The notes under the pieces were generated by a model. That model saw nothing but the letters and a program-made list of their open reading frames with translations, searched no databases and was not told the DNA's origin. Shown here in pieces: positions 1-10,651 of a stretch of DNA of 64,000 nt. Positions within the stretch are counted from its first letter, which is position 1. Each line of letters begins with the position of its first letter. The position numbers were made by a program, and so were the translations under genes. Origin of the DNA: Cylindrodendrum hubeiense (Eukaryota; Ascomycota; Sordariomycetes; Hypocreales; Nectriaceae); assembly GCA_014621425.1 (NCBI GenBank), contig JAANBB010000006.1, positions 248,001-312,000 on the forward strand, given 5' to 3'.

Positions 1-173
1 ACCAGCAGATCCAATCTTAAAATAAGGACACAAAGACCACTCAATATTAAGTTTACCATGGGTCTACCCATTTTAATGTATAATCACAGGATATTTTAGC
101 GACGTGGAAACGAAATGTTTTAGTTCAATCGAGAGATGAAACAAAATAATTAAAGTTCTCGCATCCAAAAGCC

Positions 174-1921
174 TCAAGCATATAACTCCCGTGCAACTTC
201 AAAACTGTTGATGAAGTCGATGCCTTCCTTTCTCCAAGTATCCTTTTCGACCCAGTTCTTTGTCGCATTTAAGACCATGTTCTTTGGGTTTTTGTTATTG
301 TATAGTGGCCAGGTCGGTAGCAGCTTCTCTTGTTTGCCGTAACTTTTGTTGTAGTTTGGATCTAAATCGTACACAAACCTCACGTAGGCTTGCCCGATTG
401 CCCTTGCTAAAATAACGTGTGAGTCATATTCGGGACTGGGTCCCAAAAGCCCAGAGATGTTTTGAAAGCTGTATGCCACGTTGTCGAAATGTTTGACTCC
501 ATCCCATATACTCCTACCATACATACGTTGATCAAAGCGATAGCTGTAGACTGGGCTGTCGGCAGCTGTAAAGAGCTCGGCCATTTTGCGCCTTCCACTG
601 ATCATGGTGATGTCGCTACCGATAGCATTGGCTCGACGCCACTGCAACCCTCTCGCGGTATTGACAGAGCAGTCGGTAATCTCGTAAGGTGGCTCGTTGC
701 AAGGGTCGTTAGGATATAGTTCCATCAGCTTGCGAATTGTGGGAGCGCTCAGCGCATAGTTTCTCCATTTGAATGCCTCGAGAAATAAATCTTCGTCGGT
801 ATTCGGGTTACCAATGGCAAAGGCTTCGTCGGTGTTGGCGCCGATAATGATTGGCACAGTGTTGTATTTGTTATCCTGGATGAGTTGGCTTGGATATCCA
901 GTAAGAAACTCGCCATCGATCATAGGGTTCCATGTTAGTGATTGGTGTGCTGCGAAAAGACTCTCTTGGTCGACTTCTCGCAAACAAGCAAGTTGATCCA
1001 CCGCCGTCCAGCAACCGACAGTGCGAGTAAGATTCTCAAAGGCTACGTTGTAGTAGCTGAGGTCATGAATCTGTTCAAATTAACATCGTTAAAACACAGA
1101 GCTTTCATCTCCGGTCATCACGTACCTGTGCGCCTGTCACCCCACCACTTTCAAGGATAGCACCGCGGTATAGATTTTCCTCCCGACCGTCGTAGCTAAA
1201 CAACTGATATGCAATGCTCTGCGCTCCCGCACTTTCGCCCCAGATAACCACTTGGTCTGGGTCGCCACCGAAAGCGGCAATGTTCTCCTGGATCCAACGA
1301 AGTGCGGCTCGTTGATCCAGAAGACCAGCGTTAGCGGATCCTTCTTTCAAAATTCCAAAACTTTGGAGGAATCCCCAGATACCAAGGCGATAGTTGAAGC
1401 TGACGCCTATAACTGGCTGACCCATTTCTTGGCTCACACTAACGATTCCAGAAAGGTTATATCGTTGATCTGCTGTGCTACCAGTGTATAGGCCACCTCC
1501 ATAAATCCAAACTCTGGAAGGAAGTTAGCGGGTTTGCAGCCAACCAGGAGCACATGACTGCCTACAAAACAGGAAGTTTCTTTTTTGGGGTCCCCGAGGG
1601 CCGAATCACATTGATAGTGAGACAGTCCTCAGACAGAGTGAAGGTCTGGCCGTATTGCATGCAACTACTTCCATACTCTGTTGCATCACGCTCGCCTTCG
1701 AAAGACGTGTTGTAACTCTCTGGCAATTTAAAGCGCAGAGAACCGAGAGGTGGTTGCGCGAAGGGGATCCCTAAGAATGCATCTTGATCCCAAGTAGGAA
1801 GATATGCACCAACATAGGTGCCGTTCAAGGTCTTGGCTGTTGGGGATGTATCATTCGACGACGCACACAGCACAGTTGCCGCTGAGAAAAGAATGCCAAG
1901 CAAATGGGGTAGGCCGACCAT
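174..1921 (-). CDS. Secreted type-B carboxylesterase/lipase
   Basis: Hydrolyses carboxylic esters (alpha/beta-hydrolase, carboxylesterase type B family). Exons 1921-1566, 1513-1126 and 1070-174 (introns 52 and 55 bp, GT..AG) give a 546-residue protein, the usual size for the family. Residues 1-19 are a hydrophobic signal peptide, so it should be secreted. Seen: the oxyanion-hole stretch VWIYGGG at the first splice junction, the nucleophile elbow GESAGA (Ser about residue 213), a GANTDEAF segment likely carrying the acidic member, and GVKHFDNVAYSF, which fits the catalytic His. It is the outermost gene of the left-hand carbohydrate locus and is transcribed away from it, with its promoter in the 1.2-kb gap to the right. 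The substrate cannot be named; removing ester groups from a polysaccharide is a context-based guess. Confidence 0.93.
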
Positions 1922-3113
1922 AGTTCCTGAGATTGCTGTAGCTGATCTTCGTTGACTTTCAATACTACCACACAGAACTAAATCCGGTGATGTGTGATGT
2001 AATTATATATTCATCTATAGCTATAATCAAATTAAATATTACAGTAGGTTGTTACATGCTATTGGCGGAAACAGCATGCTACGCACAAGTTGTTGCTCCC
2101 CAGACAATGGTCGTAGTGTTAGTCCCCCGCATTTAGCCATCCATGAACATGGCGGGATGCTGATCAGGTTTAGCCGAAGGAGTAATCAATTCCGTCAATA
2201 GAAATTCAGAAATAATTTTACAGCTAGGGTATCTTCGATTAACCCTGGAGACGTCCTGACTCGCCTGGGGTGTCCCCCACTGAAATTTCCGATTCACATA
2301 CGCACCCCATGGGGAATGACAGATTGGGACAACGGGGCGGAGGCAGTCTCCAAAAGGTTAGATAAATCGTATTATCGCAGATATTCCGCGATATCAGCAA
2401 CCCTCTGACAGGTTCTCGATCACCTTCTGTCGCGCGCACTCCTCGTAAATGCGTGGTTTTTGAAACATCTTGCGCAGCAAGATTTCAACTCGTAATTTGT
2501 GAGCTACCTAGACCTCATGCACCTCCCCTTCATCAAATATCACCCATCCCTGAAGCGCAAACTTGATACTATTGAGGGGATATATTTGCCGTGGGGAGAG
2601 ATGACGCCGTGATTGATGGGGTGTTCATTACGGAAAAGAGTGCCGCGTGGTAGCACCGACGGTCGATGGCTCACGAGTCGGTTAATTCGGTGGTAGGCAA
2701 GCATGCCCTGTTTGTGATAAGAAATATTGCAAATTCCAACCTGTAATAGGAAAGGTGTACCTGTATGAACAGATTCATGCGAAGGTTACGAATGGCTAGA
2801 AGGTGAAATTATGCAGAGGTCATACATGGGAGTGATTGAGGCAAGATTGGATCCATTCTGAGACAGGCTAGCTATATTTGCACAAAATGCGACATTGGGG
2901 GATACATTTCAGCTGCTAAACTTGGGCTAGCCTTTCTACCGAGCCGAGGTAGCTGACCGACAGGAATGGCGAGACACGGAATCTTCAAGGACTGGCGACG
3001 GGCAGGGGACAAATCGACCCCATACTCCCTAATGCAACAATCCCGTCGCTCGCCTTTTATTAGGGGTATGTGATATAGAGTGATAATAAGTTACTATCCA
3101 TTCAACCTTTAAT
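1922..3113. other. Intergenic, promoter of the carboxylesterase
   Basis: This stretch lies upstream of the carboxylesterase and downstream of the Zn2Cys6 regulator. Only short open frames occur (for example 2239-2439 on the minus strand) and none has recognisable protein features. I see no repeat or RNA gene. Confidence 0.6.
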
Positions 3114-5639
3114 CTAACTTCCTGTGTAGGATCGACTTAATATGCTAACCCGCTCTGAAGGCAAAAATGATTGATCTGATAAACCGTAGAAGTCTAGACA
3201 GTTTCCAATATTGTCCGTGTTGTTCATTGATGGTTCACCTAGGATTATCCCTGGATTTGACATTGAGGAAAACTTGGAATCTCGAGCGACATTGTTTAGT
3301 TCGAATGAGATGGGGAGAGGAGGAAATGCTAAAGTAATACTCTCCGGTGACTCTATATGCTCATTGAGACTGAGGTCCTCACCTAGTGTCCCGGTTGGTA
3401 GTATCGGCTCGTTGGAAGAGGATGCGCCCCCTGAAGGCCTGGGCCCTAAGCCATTGAGCTCTCCGTTTGTTCCGGGTAAAGAAATGACAGTGCTTTGCCT
3501 GTCTGAGAATGCTTCTTCCCGAAGATCAACTGCGTTTTCGCCATGGAGATGTGCTTGTGCGAGACGAGAACCAAACTTGGACGCCAAATTACTGGTGACC
3601 GGAGACTGATTCCCATTCCAGCGACGAGCTGTGACTTCGAGGCTTGTAATGATGGAGTCAAATGCGGATGGGAGGAGACTTTGGTAATATGCCGCATGAG
3701 TGAGAAGCATTCTACCACAAACGAAAAGGCAGAAGGCGAATTGTGGGTTGGTCAGAATGCATGAGCTTTGGAGGAATTGTGAGGCTATCGTGGCAACTTC
3801 AACAGCGGCAGCCTGGCATGTCTCTGCGCTAGAGGCAGATGGTAATCTCACCGGAACAGACTGCCATTCTGGCGACGGATATGCCAGGCCTTGATGTAAA
3901 AGGACCACAGCCGTGTTGTGTGTCATGTGAGCTAGCACCAGATTTGGATCCAGGTTGCCATCAACATTGATCACACATGCCTCTCGCCATTTCTCAGGCA
4001 AGAAGAATTTCCATCTAATGTGGTCTTGTCAGCCAGGAACCGGGTTGTAACTCACTGGCAGACTGTAAACATACTGTACCAGTCTCAAATCGAGTTGCTT
4101 AAATCGCATCAACCACCTCTGCACCTCATGAACCCGTTTGAAATCCACCTCGTATTGGAGAAAAAAGGACGTAACAAGGCCGAGACTTTCAGTTGCCTCG
4201 ATGCAAAAGGCGAAACCTCCTAAAGAACCCTGCCCGTCTTCGTTTTCTCGAGCAGCAGGTAGGCAGTCGCTGTCTCGGTTGTACGACTGGTTTGCGACTC
4301 CGAAGTATGGTGTTGGAGTCTCAATTGGCTCGCCGGCTTCCCACATGGCGCCCTCACAGGGCAATCTCCTCTTAACATCAGCACTGGTCAGTGAGAGATT
4401 CCACCCGGTACTGATGCTGCAGAAACGATCCATGAGAAACACGTTCCAGAAGACTCGACGCCGCTCCTCTATTTCGATCCACGTTGAAGAAGGTGGGAGG
4501 AATGCCATCCTCTTAATAAGCGCCTTGCACGTTGACGATTGTGATTGATTTTCATCGTCTTCGGTACTTAGCCGTAGTTGCTCGACTGTCCTTGTCATGC
4601 TTCCAACGATGGACCATGCAGAAGGGCCCCTCCCACTACCAATAGTGTCAAAGGCACATATAATCAACGCTTGCAAGTTTTCGACCGAGAACGACTCCAT
4701 GCTATGTAGTATTACAGTCTGTCGACAGCGTGTAGAGTACCAAGATCGGAGGTGGGGGGAGCTCTCAATCTGGGGATCATGGGAGAATCTAATGCAAAGC
4801 GATACAATGGCGTGGAGGATCGTTGACACCCGTGCTCGCTCTAGGGGGTTAGAGAGTTGTGCTCTAAACTTTCGCGCGTGTAATATCGGTATCCAGGGGT
4901 GTACTTGTACAAAATAGGTCTCGACTAAGGAATCAACGAGGTCATCTGGGGGGAGACTTTGACCACCATGATCCATGAGCCCAGGAGGCTGCTGTGTTGA
5001 GTTGCCACTTCTAGGTGTCCTGGCGATACCTTTAGAGAGGCTGCTTTCCCTTGAATCCCCATTGTGATTATTGTTGGTTGACGATAATGATGTGAAGTAC
5101 TCTTTGACATTTGATGACTGCTGTTGAATTGATGGCGGTTGGTGCGAATCTGGTGAGGACCCATAACCTTGCCCATTTTGGTGGTTTATGCTATTCCACA
5201 TTTGTTGCCAGAGGACGCCCTGTCCAACGAACATGTTCTCCAATGCCGCTAAGGCAAGATGTGAGTTCCCAGCTTCCAGTGGATCGGGGTATTGGATACT
5301 CACCCACTCGTTGATTCAAGCTCTCGATAGCACCAGTGCGCATACCGGGCTTCGATCTCTCTTGGTCGTACATACAATCGATGCCTGTTGCAGAGTGTCA
5401 CTAATTGTTGCTAATTCCTGATTCAGACAAAAGGCTGCCAAACCTAGCTTGACACAGCTGGAACACGGTTGGTCTCGGGAGCATTTTGCTTTTCTCTTCC
5501 GACAAGAATGGCACGAAGGGCCTGAGGCTTCGTCCTTCTCTGTGACTCTACGCTTCTTCGACTGGGGTCCATCGTGGGGCATGGTGTCCAACGCAATCGG
5601 CCCGTCTTCGAAGGTTCCTCCATCAGAGGGAGATTCCAT
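3114..5639 (-). CDS. Zn2Cys6 transcription factor next to GH28-like gene
   Basis: A fungal binuclear-zinc regulator. Exons 5639-5444, 5384-5304, 5248-4075 and 4014-3114 (introns 59, 55 and 60 bp) encode 783 residues. The first two introns matter: read unspliced, the sixth cysteine is misplaced and the frame stops at 5316. Spliced, the cluster is canonical CX2CX6CX5CX2CX6C (Cys 43, 46, 53, 59, 62, 69), followed by a linker and a heptad-like helix (GAIESLNQRVAALENMF) that probably dimerises. A Gln/Asn/Ser-rich low-complexity stretch follows, then the fungal-specific regulatory domain with the ERRRVFWNVFLMDRF segment. It is divergently transcribed from the GH28-like gene (434 bp between starts), so it is a natural candidate local regulator. 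I cannot match it by eye to a named regulator such as XlnR, whose zinc cluster is different. Confidence 0.9.
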
Positions 5640-6072
5640 GACGCAGCTGTTCCTAGGCCGACGATTCAGTCGACGATAAGATTGTTACATGCAGAAAAGA
5701 CAGAGATAACGGGGCACGTTGGAAATGGCTCCTGAGTCGGCTCTGGGGAAGTGGTTCCATTCTGCGGGGCCCCACGGGGTTACCTGACAGTCTCGAGCGG
5801 GGTTGAGTTGCTACGCGCATTCTGGTTACCTCGGTCCCGGAGCAGGTATCGGGCCGCATCCCGAAGCGCGTGCAAGCATCACGAAGCTCTTTCGGAGCTA
5901 TTCCGCGACTTAGCCCGATAGCCGTTGAGCGATAGCTTTCGCTTGTGGCATAAATTAACACCCGCCTAACAGAGCTGTCAGTCGCATTCTATAAGGCTCA
6001 TCCGATTCCCTTGTCGCAACAGTGTCTCTTCAATAACACCGCGCCATGTGAATTATTATCACTACATTTACC
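5640..6072. promoter_or_regulatory. Divergent promoter: regulator / GH28-like gene
   Basis: This 433-bp bidirectional promoter serves the Zn2Cys6 gene (minus) and the GH28-like gene (plus). It contains an inverted CGG-N7-CCG (5893-5905), a form that Zn2Cys6 dimers can bind, and GGCTAA on the minus strand (5910-5915). The motifs are seen; their use by the adjacent regulator is inference. Confidence 0.45.
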
Positions 6073-7515
6073 ATGTCGAAGAATCCTAGAATCAAGACTT
6101 ACGGGGCACCCGAAGGAGTAACCATCAGCACAAACTTCACTGTGCAGGCTCGCTCAATTGACCAAAATCTTTCGCACAAATGGGAGTCTGTTTCGGCTTA
6201 TGCTGTGGATGTGGCCGATGTCAACACCACGCGTAATGAGTTTGATAAATATCCCATTTCACTTGCATCAATAGACATTGATGGCGCGGTTGAAATCAAA
6301 GCCCAGTTCGCAGTGGGGAAGGTCAATACTGCAGTCATTCGACCCATATCGCTAGGTATCAAGACGAGCATTGACGACAACACCATCACATTTGTCCTTG
6401 ATCGTCCCCTCGATGTCATGCTTGAGATCAATGACGACAAGTGGCAAGCTCTGCATATCTTAACCAACAAAATCAATTCCGATGCACCGACGGCCGATTC
6501 CGACAAGATCTGGTACTTTGGCCCAGGAATCAACAACGGGGCAGCTTACTCCAAGGTCACTGACGGAAACCTCTTGGTGCCTTCCGATACGACAGTGTAC
6601 ATCGCCGGAGGAGCATTCCTCACTGCAAAGCTAAAATTCGTCAATGTTTCCAACTCCGGAGTCCGTGGCCATGGTTTTATCTACAAGGGACCCAACGGTG
6701 GCGCGATTCTGATTGAGAGATCAAGCAACATTCTCGTCGAAAACGTCACGTCACTGGGGGCTACTGGTTTCAGCCTCACAACAGGCGAAGCTAAAGATGT
6801 TCACATCACTGGATACAGGTCCTTTTCGTCACATGGAAATGGTGATGGCCTCGACTTCTTCTGTTCCACAGACATCTTGGTGGAGAACTGCTTCCTGCGC
6901 AACTCGGATGACACCATCGCAATCTACGGCCACCGGTGGGATTACTCTGGCGACACCAACAATATCACCATCAGAAACTGCACCCTGCTTCCAGATATCG
7001 CTCATCCCATTCAAATTGGAACACATGGAAACCCCGACAAACCAGAGACCCTCAGCAACATTAGTATCAGCAACATCGACATCTTGGACCATCATGAGAA
7101 TCAGATGTGGTACCAAGGCTGCATCTCCATAAATGCGGCCGACGAAAACCTCATTGAGAACATAATTTTCGAGGACATTAGAGTCGAGAAGATATCAAAA
7201 GGCCAGTTGGTGAATCTACGGGTGATGCAGAATGCAATGTGGACGACAGCTCCCGGCCGTGGCGTCCGGAATGTGACATTCAGGAACGTCAGTCTTGATA
7301 CTCAAAACTCTAAAATTGTGAATCCGTCACAGATTCTGGGCTTTGATGCTACTAGAAAGGTCGAGAATATTACGTTTGAGAATTTGAAGATCGGAGGAAA
7401 GGTTATTCATGACGGCATGCAAAAGCCCAGATGGTACATGGTGTCTGACTTCGTGCCCATGTTCGTCAATGAGCATGCGACGAATGTTAGATTTATCTCA
7501 ACGATAAGCGAATAA
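6073..7515 (+). CDS. Non-secreted GH28-like beta-helix glycosidase
   Basis: A single-exon, 480-residue protein without a signal peptide. Residues 1-150 form a beta-rich N-terminal domain. The rest is a parallel beta-helix with recurrent short N/I/V-rich turns (such as SNILVENVTSLG and NNITIRNCTLL), as in glycoside hydrolase family 28 and the related family 49. Catalytic-region matches: NGDGLD (from residue 256) in the place of the GH28 NTDG motif, and SDDTIAIYG (Asp 279-280) for the DD pair. The GHG motif is only weakly represented (GTHG, residues 316-319) and the usual RIK is not evident. The enzyme probably cleaves uronic-acid or related glycosidic bonds inside the cell, because it lacks a secretion signal and sits beside a transporter and a GH88 hydrolase. 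The exact substrate is unknown; a GH49-like activity is an alternative. Confidence 0.87.
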   Translation: MSKNPRIKTYGAPEGVTISTNFTVQARSIDQNLSHKWESVSAYAVDVADVNTTRNEFDKYPISLASIDIDGAVEIKAQFAVGKVNTAVIRPISLGIKTSIDDNTITFVLDRPLDVMLEINDDKWQALHILTNKINSDAPTADSDKIWYFGPGINNGAAYSKVTDGNLLVPSDTTVYIAGGAFLTAKLKFVNVSNSGVRGHGFIYKGPNGGAILIERSSNILVENVTSLGATGFSLTTGEAKDVHITGYRSFSSHGNGDGLDFFCSTDILVENCFLRNSDDTIAIYGHRWDYSGDTNNITIRNCTLLPDIAHPIQIGTHGNPDKPETLSNISISNIDILDHHENQMWYQGCISINAADENLIENIIFEDIRVEKISKGQLVNLRVMQNAMWTTAPGRGVRNVTFRNVSLDTQNSKIVNPSQILGFDATRKVENITFENLKIGGKVIHDGMQKPRWYMVSDFVPMFVNEHATNVRFISTISE

Positions 7516-8097
7516 TATTCAAAATTCGGGAATAATCCTCTTTAATTCTTCATTTGCTCTGGATTGAATGACTTCGTAGGCTCAACGGTGATGGGGATTA
7601 AATACGTACGATCGACAGCCTTGCTCGTCTTTTTCCCTTGAACGTAGATACTGCAAAATCGATACATGACTTGCCAAACTTGAACTAGCTAAACAGTACT
7701 GGTTTTAAATGTAATAAAGCACCGATGTTGTAAGATATCTCGGCTATGAACTGCTCTACAACATTATCTCACTGCAAAGCTTCAATCCGGTCTCAACGGT
7801 TTTCTTGAATACACCCGGGTTTCCAAAGAAAGGGAACAGTCCAAGGAGCTGGAGATGTAAAACAAGTAATCAATTGGCGTATTCTAACAATTTTATTTCT
7901 CATCCGTATAGAAAACGTCAATCGTAGACACTTAAAGGTTTCATGCAGAGCACGCTGAAGAAACTTCGATTATACGGTAGCTGCTAATTTACGTCTTCTG
8001 GATCTGCCGCAACCGGACCGACCAACATCTTGCAATACATTCCCCAATCTTCATGTCCAATATCCAATTGCGAGGGCGTCCTTGATCGAAGGAGAAG
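7516..8097. other. Convergent 3' intergenic region
   Basis: This is the tail-to-tail gap between the GH28-like gene and the ACS transporter. It is AT-rich with AATAAA-like signals (for example near 7712). No gene is seen. Confidence 0.6.
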
Positions 8098-9918
8098 TTA
8101 ATAAACATAACGGAAGTTCGGGTTCTCGATGTCAGTCAGATCTTGGAAAGCCAGATCATGAGATATCTCAGCCACTGCTTCCACCTTGCGTCGATTCTTT
8201 GCCATGAGAACAATGCGAGTCAATATAACCAGGCCAATGTAGACACCATATACCACGACATGAACCAGAAATCCAGGAAGGTACCTCGGGGCGTCTTTCT
8301 CTCGAAAGATCTGCGGAGCGATAAGGTTACCGACTGACCATCCAACGAAGACCATGGTCATAGTAATGCCCTTCTTTGTCTGGCCAGCAATGTTCCTTGT
8401 GATGAGCGAAATGATCATATTGCCTTGGGCACAGAAAAACTGAGTACAGTAGAATGCGATGAGCATTCCGCCAGCGTTGGATGAGTTCGGGGTGACCACA
8501 AGAATGACGACAGTGCCAGCAATTGCAGGAACAGTCCAAAGCTGCTTCATGTTAGTAAAATTCTGTTATGGACTCGGCGGCGTGTGCAAAACTTACAAGC
8601 ATCATTAGGCATGTTTGTCCCGACCTTTGCGATGCCTGAGCGGAGCCTATCATAGCAACGATCAACCAGGCACCTTGTGCAATGTTGAGCAGCTGAGTCT
8701 GCAGCAGTGAAAACCCAAACTGCTGGATAATGAGGTTGGAGAATACTCCGAGGCCACCAATAACAAGGTTTGCAACTGTGATGAGCATCACACAGCACCA
8801 AACAAACGGATCGGTCAGCGCTTCGACGATCTGGTACTTCTTGTACTCTTTGTTTCGGATGCCAGTTTCGTTGTGTCGAACTCTCTCGATCATGAGACTC
8901 TTTTCTTCCTCACTGTAGCATTTGGCGGTTACTGGGCTGTCAGGAAGGAAGATTCCGATGAAAACGGCCCAAATGCAAGTAACGATACCAAGCACTAGAA
9001 ACAAGAGCTGCCAGTTCTTAATGGGGCCGTCGGTGAAATGGGAAACTCCAAAGGCCAGTAGCCCACCAACCTAATGGGTATCAGCGAGCAGCTCACTAAT
9101 GTTATTAGTCGACTTACCATTAACTGTACACCTGACATACAATACCACAGAGAGTTAAGTAGGGACTGCTCCTCTCGTGTATACCACATACTCGTGCTGG
9201 CTATTGTGAGCTAAAGGCTGAAGAAGATAGGAGCTTGGCACTCACAGTAACATCATGGCTGGCTGTACACAGCTCTCAAAGAAACCAAGCAGAAATCTGA
9301 CAGCCATGAGAGACGCAAAGTTGGTCGAAGCGGCCGAACACGAGACCACGACTCCCCAGATGAAGACATTGACGGAGAGCATCTTGGCCAACGGGAGCTT
9401 CTGCAGAAGAAAGTTCTGGGGGTACTCCCCAGCGAGGATACCAATGTACAGAATAGTGCCTAGCCATTGATACTGGTGTTTTGTTAGTTTTTAGTGTTCG
9501 GTATCGGAAGCGATAAGGCTACTGATGGGAAACTTGAAGACGCGCGTTGAAGCCATGAGATGGTAATTGAAATGATGAAGAAGGTTGAAATAAAAGTGGC
9601 AGATTGGGTTCTTGCTTAGAATAATCGACTTACCTCTTGTCCAACGAGTTTCGCGTCTTCTTTAATTCCCATGATGGAGGCGAAGTTAAGAGTCCCCTTG
9701 TCCAGTGACTGACAGAAATAGGTGACCAGTTGGATGGCGAGAATGCGGCGGTTGATTTTCCAGAACAGGCGCTTGTTGGTTGCGGCATCAATCTCAACGC
9801 CTGGCGCAGTGACAAGGCCATCCAGGTCACCCATGTGCTTGGACGTTTTGTCATCGAAGTCCGTGGCCTCCTTGTGGTGGGCCAGTGTGGCTGCCTCCAG
9901 TTTATTGGGAGAGGACAT
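8098..9918 (-). CDS. MFS transporter, ACS (allantoate permease-like) family
   Basis: A plasma-membrane major facilitator of the anion:cation symporter type, a family that carries vitamins, sugar acids, allantoate and similar organic anions. Exons 9918-9634, 9472-9246, 9196-9118, 9070-8597 and 8544-8098 (introns 161, 49, 47 and 52 bp) give 503 residues with about 12 membrane segments. Seen: a hydrophilic N-terminus ending in NKRLFWKINRRILAIQ, the family-typical CQSLDKGTLNFASIMG of the first helix, GEYPQNFLLQKLP, and LPDSPVTAKCYSEEEK in the central loop. The last acceptor could lie 3 bp further on (exon 5 from 8541) without changing frame. It is divergent from the GH88 gene, which suggests import of an acidic oligosaccharide for it; this is inferred from position. 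Confidence 0.92.
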
Positions 9919-10651
9919 GGTTTCTAGCTGTCGAGTGTCAAGAGATAGAAGATGGTGGTTTCAAAGATGTAGCTTGAGATGAAGCCTGAGATGCAGCTTG
10001 AGATCCATCTTCTTGTCGTGGCCGTAGGGTTCATAGTTATGCTACGTGAGAAACGCCCTGGCTGTCGTCACGCATTCTCCCCCACCCTGACCGAGCCGGC
10101 CCTGGCCCGAGACTTCGCCCGATGTCACGCGAATATTGCCTGTGACCCGCATCAACTGACGCTAGCACCAACTTGGAGCCGTCGGTCGCGCCGTCCATCA
10201 GCCCGTCTACCCTGGATACGGGCCAAGTCTCGGAGTCTATTCCTACGCATTTCATCGCCGTTTGTCAGAGTTGCCACTCCGGCCAGCGGACCGTTACAAG
10301 TTGAAAATCCCGGGCGTACCCCCATTGTTGGGAAATTGATATTGCTCCAATTACTACCGCCTCTCTCGTATGACCTTTGCTCTTTAACAATCGCAAATTT
10401 CAGATTGGGCGGCCCTGTCTTCAGCATCTTTACGCACTGCACCTCTAGAATTCAATTACGCCTGCACATGATGATGTTGAATGACAATCCAAACGGGGTG
10501 GTTGCTGGTTTCCCCCATGTTCCACCTGTTTTGAATGGCAGTCTGGGCTGTGCACAGAACCCGACACCGCACAAAATCATCGATGGGGTTTGTCTGTCGT
10601 CTGCTGAAACTTGTCATGTCATTAATCTGTAAATAGGAGGGAAGAGGCACC
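9919..10651. promoter_or_regulatory. Divergent promoter: ACS transporter / GH88
   Basis: This 733-bp bidirectional promoter contains many CGG and CCG triplets, including a tight inverted CGG-A-CCG at 10287-10293. A 217-codon open frame (9979-10632, plus) crosses it but has no protein-like features and is rejected. Confidence 0.45.

Noticed and set aside
2239..2439. 66-codon minus-strand frame
   Set aside because: Short, no features, in the promoter region of the carboxylesterase.
5316..5639. Alternative unspliced end of the Zn2Cys6 first exon
   Set aside because: It gives a distorted zinc cluster and a premature stop; two short introns restore the canonical cluster and a continuous frame.
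9979..10632. 217-codon plus-strand open frame between the ACS transporter and GH88
   Set aside because: It has low-complexity composition, no domain or introns, and covers the divergent promoter of two well-supported genes.
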